6,632 bases of DNA from Bacteroidota bacterium (lineage in GTDB: Bacteria; Bacteroidota; Bacteroidia; JAADEI01): contig JAJRPU010000092.1 in the NCBI GenBank assembly GCA_024280615.1, forward strand, positions 1 to 6,632. The letters run 5' to 3'. The notes under the pieces are model-generated. The model was not told where the DNA came from. It did no database searches and was given only the letters and a program-made list of their open reading frames with translations. How positions within the stretch are numbered: the stretch's first letter is position 1; each line of letters opens with the position of its first letter. Shown piece after piece: positions 4,641 to 6,632 of the stretch. Both the position numbers and the translations under genes were made by a program.

Positions 4641-6632
4641 CTATCGTTCCACAAGCATTCTGAAGTCCACTATCTTAGCTCCGTCAGGGTATAGAAAAAT
4701 TGGGTTAAGGTCAATATCTTTTATTTCTGGGAACACTTCCACGAGGTAAGCAAGGCGTAGCAGAATGTTTGCTAATGGCAATATGTCGTATGGGCGTTGT
4801 GTTCTGTAGCCTTTTAGTAGATTATATATTTTTAGGCTTTTAATCATTTCATTGGCAAACTCTTTTGTTATCGGAACCACTCCTGTGGCAATGTCTTTTA
4901 TCACTTCCACTGCTGTGCCCCCTTGTCCCACTACCACTGAATGTCCCAGTTCAGTGTGAGAAATGCCAGCCATCATCTCATAAGCATCTTTTGTAGACTG
5001 TTGACTTTGCAGAATAAATGATATGTTTTCATATCCTTTTTCTTTAAGAGAATTTTTCATAGACACTGCTGCTTGCTTCAGTTCGCTAACGTTGTGAATA
5101 TTTAACCTTATGGCTCCCACGTCTGATTTGTGTATTAATCCAGGGGCTTCTGCTTTCAAAACATAAGGAGCAGGCATATCAGCAGCAATAGAAAGCAATT
5201 GGTCTATATCATTTGTGAATTCTGTTCTGATAACTGTCAGTTTGAGGGCTTGTAGGATTTCGTAAGTATCTCTGGCACTCAGCCATCCTTCCTTGTCCGC
5301 AAGGGTTTCATTTATCTTTCTGAAATTCACATCGTCTATGAGATTATATGATTGATATGAATTTTTTTGAGCATGCTTGTATTCCAGCGCTTTTGCCAGT
5401 GCTTTGGCTACCTCATCAGGGAACGTGAATGTTGGTATAGGGAAAGGCTCTTCAAATAAGATGGCTGGAGGGTCGTCTTCTGAAAGGAACATAGCAACTA
5501 ATGTCTTACAATGCCCACTGCTATGCATATTTTCCATTGCTTCTTTTAGTTTGCGAGCCACGTCTTCAGCCTTGGTCGTTAAGGGCGGAATGAATATTAC
5601 AATTATAGCGTCAATGTTAGGGTCCTTGGCAACTGCCTCAACAGTTTTTCGGTAGTGTTCAGGAGTTGCGGAAGCAATCATATCCACTGGGTTGCCCACT
5701 GACGCCTCAGAAGGCAGGAATTCTTTGAGTTCTTCTTGTATTTCCCGAGATAGTTCAGGAACATTGAGCCCATTGTTTTCACAGGCATCGGTAACTAAAA
5801 TTCCAGGACCGCCCCCATTTGTTATTATAGCGACTCTATTTCCATCCGGTAACGGTTGCTTAGTCAGTAATGTTGAGAGACCCATAAAAATGGGCAGGTC
5901 ATTGACGGATATTATGCCTGATTGTTTAAAATAAGCTTGTTGAAGAATGGGCAATGATTTAAGTAAGGACCCTGTGTGTGAAGAAGTTGCCCTTAGTCCC
6001 GCACTGCTCTGTCCGCCCTTTAAGACAATAATGGGTTTTAGTTGTGATGCTTTCCGGGCTGTGAACCTTAGTCTCCTTGGCTGGTCAATCGTTTCAAGAT
6101 AAAGTAGGATGGATTCGGTATCTGGGTCCTCTTTCCAGAGAGATAGCACGTCTGCAGTGCCCACATCGGCACGGTTGCCAACTGAAATAAAATGTCTAAG
6201 TCCAAGATTGAACATTGAAGATTTTTCCATGACTGCAGCTCCAAGTGACCCACTTTGTGATAGGAAAGAAACATTTCCGGGAACGGGGTCCCGGGCAAGG
6301 AATGTAGCATGGAACCGGATTGCTTCATCTGTATTGTCTATGCCCATACAGTTGGGACCAATTAGTCTCATTCCATATTGCCTGCATATCTCAACTAATT
6401 CCTGTTGATGCCTAATGCCTTCTCCACCCACCTCGGCAAACCCTGCTGTTATAACTGCTAGTGCCTTAACACCTTTCTCTCCGCATTGCTTAGCTACGGC
6501 AGGAACTATCCTTGCTGGAACAGTGATAATAGCCAAATCTATTTCTGCTGGTACATCTAAGATGGATGGATAAGACTTAATTCCCTGAACATAATCAGCT
6601 TTCGGATTAACAGGAAAGACTCCGCCTTTGAA
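4641..6632 (-). CDS. ADP-forming acyl-CoA synthetase (acetyl-CoA synthetase, fused alpha-beta), 5' end beyond window
   Basis: The frame stays open to the right edge, giving 663 visible residues; family length suggests only about 30-40 N-terminal residues are missing, including the first Gly-rich part of the CoA-binding Rossmann domain. The enzyme interconverts acyl-CoA, ADP and phosphate with acid, CoA and ATP, by way of phosphohistidines. Domains in order are the CoA-binding domain (VFPVNPKADYVQGIKSYPS, then AIITVPA, IGPNCMG), succinyl-CoA-ligase-like domains (FLSQSGSLG, ITNGGGPG), and a C-terminal ATP-grasp domain (about 440-663). The phosphohistidine of SHTGSL is visible residue 219 (codon 5976-5978), aligned with the active His of succinyl-CoA synthetase alpha; the second His, in LIHKSDVGA, is residue 501 (codon 5130-5132). 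GQGGTAVEV and DLNPIFLYPDG close the ATP-grasp fold. No C-terminal GNAT domain is present, so it is not a Pat-type protein acetyltransferase. An internal TTG at 6536 could be mistaken for the start, but homology clearly continues upstream. Substrate (acetate, propionate, aryl acids) cannot be read from sequence. Confidence 0.93.
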   Translation of the reverse strand, partial: FKGGVFPVNPKADYVQGIKSYPSILDVPAEIDLAIITVPARIVPAVAKQCGEKGVKALAVITAGFAEVGGEGIRHQQELVEICRQYGMRLIGPNCMGIDNTDEAIRFHATFLARDPVPGNVSFLSQSGSLGAAVMEKSSMFNLGLRHFISVGNRADVGTADVLSLWKEDPDTESILLYLETIDQPRRLRFTARKASQLKPIIVLKGGQSSAGLRATSSHTGSLLKSLPILQQAYFKQSGIISVNDLPIFMGLSTLLTKQPLPDGNRVAIITNGGGPGILVTDACENNGLNVPELSREIQEELKEFLPSEASVGNPVDMIASATPEHYRKTVEAVAKDPNIDAIIVIFIPPLTTKAEDVARKLKEAMENMHSSGHCKTLVAMFLSEDDPPAILFEEPFPIPTFTFPDEVAKALAKALEYKHAQKNSYQSYNLIDDVNFRKINETLADKEGWLSARDTYEILQALKLTVIRTEFTNDIDQLLSIAADMPAPYVLKAEAPGLIHKSDVGAIRLNIHNVSELKQAAVSMKNSLKEKGYENISFILQSQQSTKDAYEMMAGISHTELGHSVVVGQGGTAVEVIKDIATGVVPITKEFANEMIKSLKIYNLLKGYRTQRPYDILPLANILLRLAYLVEVFPEIKDIDLNPIFLYPDGAKIVDFRMLVER

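Noticed and set aside
5377..6408. Several open frames overlapping the acyl-CoA synthetase gene (5377-5655, 5692-5934, 6109-6408 on plus; 6068-6328 on minus)
   Set aside because: All lie within a gene whose protein is conserved along its whole length; none shows a family motif.
6534..6536. TTG at 6536 as the start of the acyl-CoA synthetase
   Set aside because: The frame is open upstream to the window edge and encodes the expected CoA-binding sequence, including FPVNPKADY and SYPSILDVPAEIDL.

Overview
The window looks like a chromosomal segment of a Bacteroidota bacterium, probably an uncultured lineage. The evidence is a secreted protein with SprB-type repeats and a type IX secretion (T9SS) type A sorting domain, a DUF4468-like protein (a family typical of Bacteroidota), an OmpA-domain C-terminus of the Bacteroidota DNPEGR..NRR type, absence of Shine-Dalgarno sequences before the starts, and two matches to the Bacteroidota -7 promoter element TAnnTTTG. 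The DNA is AT-rich throughout. No phage, transposase, CRISPR, tRNA or rRNA was seen.

Layout. Left part (1-896, plus strand) is a decaying region. An imperfect palindromic repeat (17-107) abuts the 3' part of an OmpA-like gene, which is frameshifted by a perfect 14-bp tandem duplication (277-304). Six bases later comes a short exported DUF4468-like gene (385-837). Its 3' end also appears damaged: a one-base shift near an A-run and then a stop seem to have cut off a C-terminal tail that can still be read to 896. Middle (928-3165, minus strand) is a 745-residue secreted T9SS cargo protein with three SprB-like repeats. Its gene ends in a hairpin facing the DUF4468 gene. A 254-bp intergenic stretch follows.

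Right part (3420-6632) holds housekeeping and metabolic genes: tRNA (guanine-N7-)-methyltransferase trmB (minus), a COG4119-type Nudix hydrolase (plus) starting head-to-head with trmB over 35 bp, and an ADP-forming acyl-CoA synthetase (minus), convergent with the Nudix gene and running off the right edge.

The genes do not form one pathway. The most useful observations are the two damaged neighbouring genes on the left, the palindrome fused to the OmpA fragment, and the paired TAnnTTTG boxes between trmB and the Nudix gene, which predict nearly leaderless transcripts. I do not see convincing evidence of a new multi-gene system.
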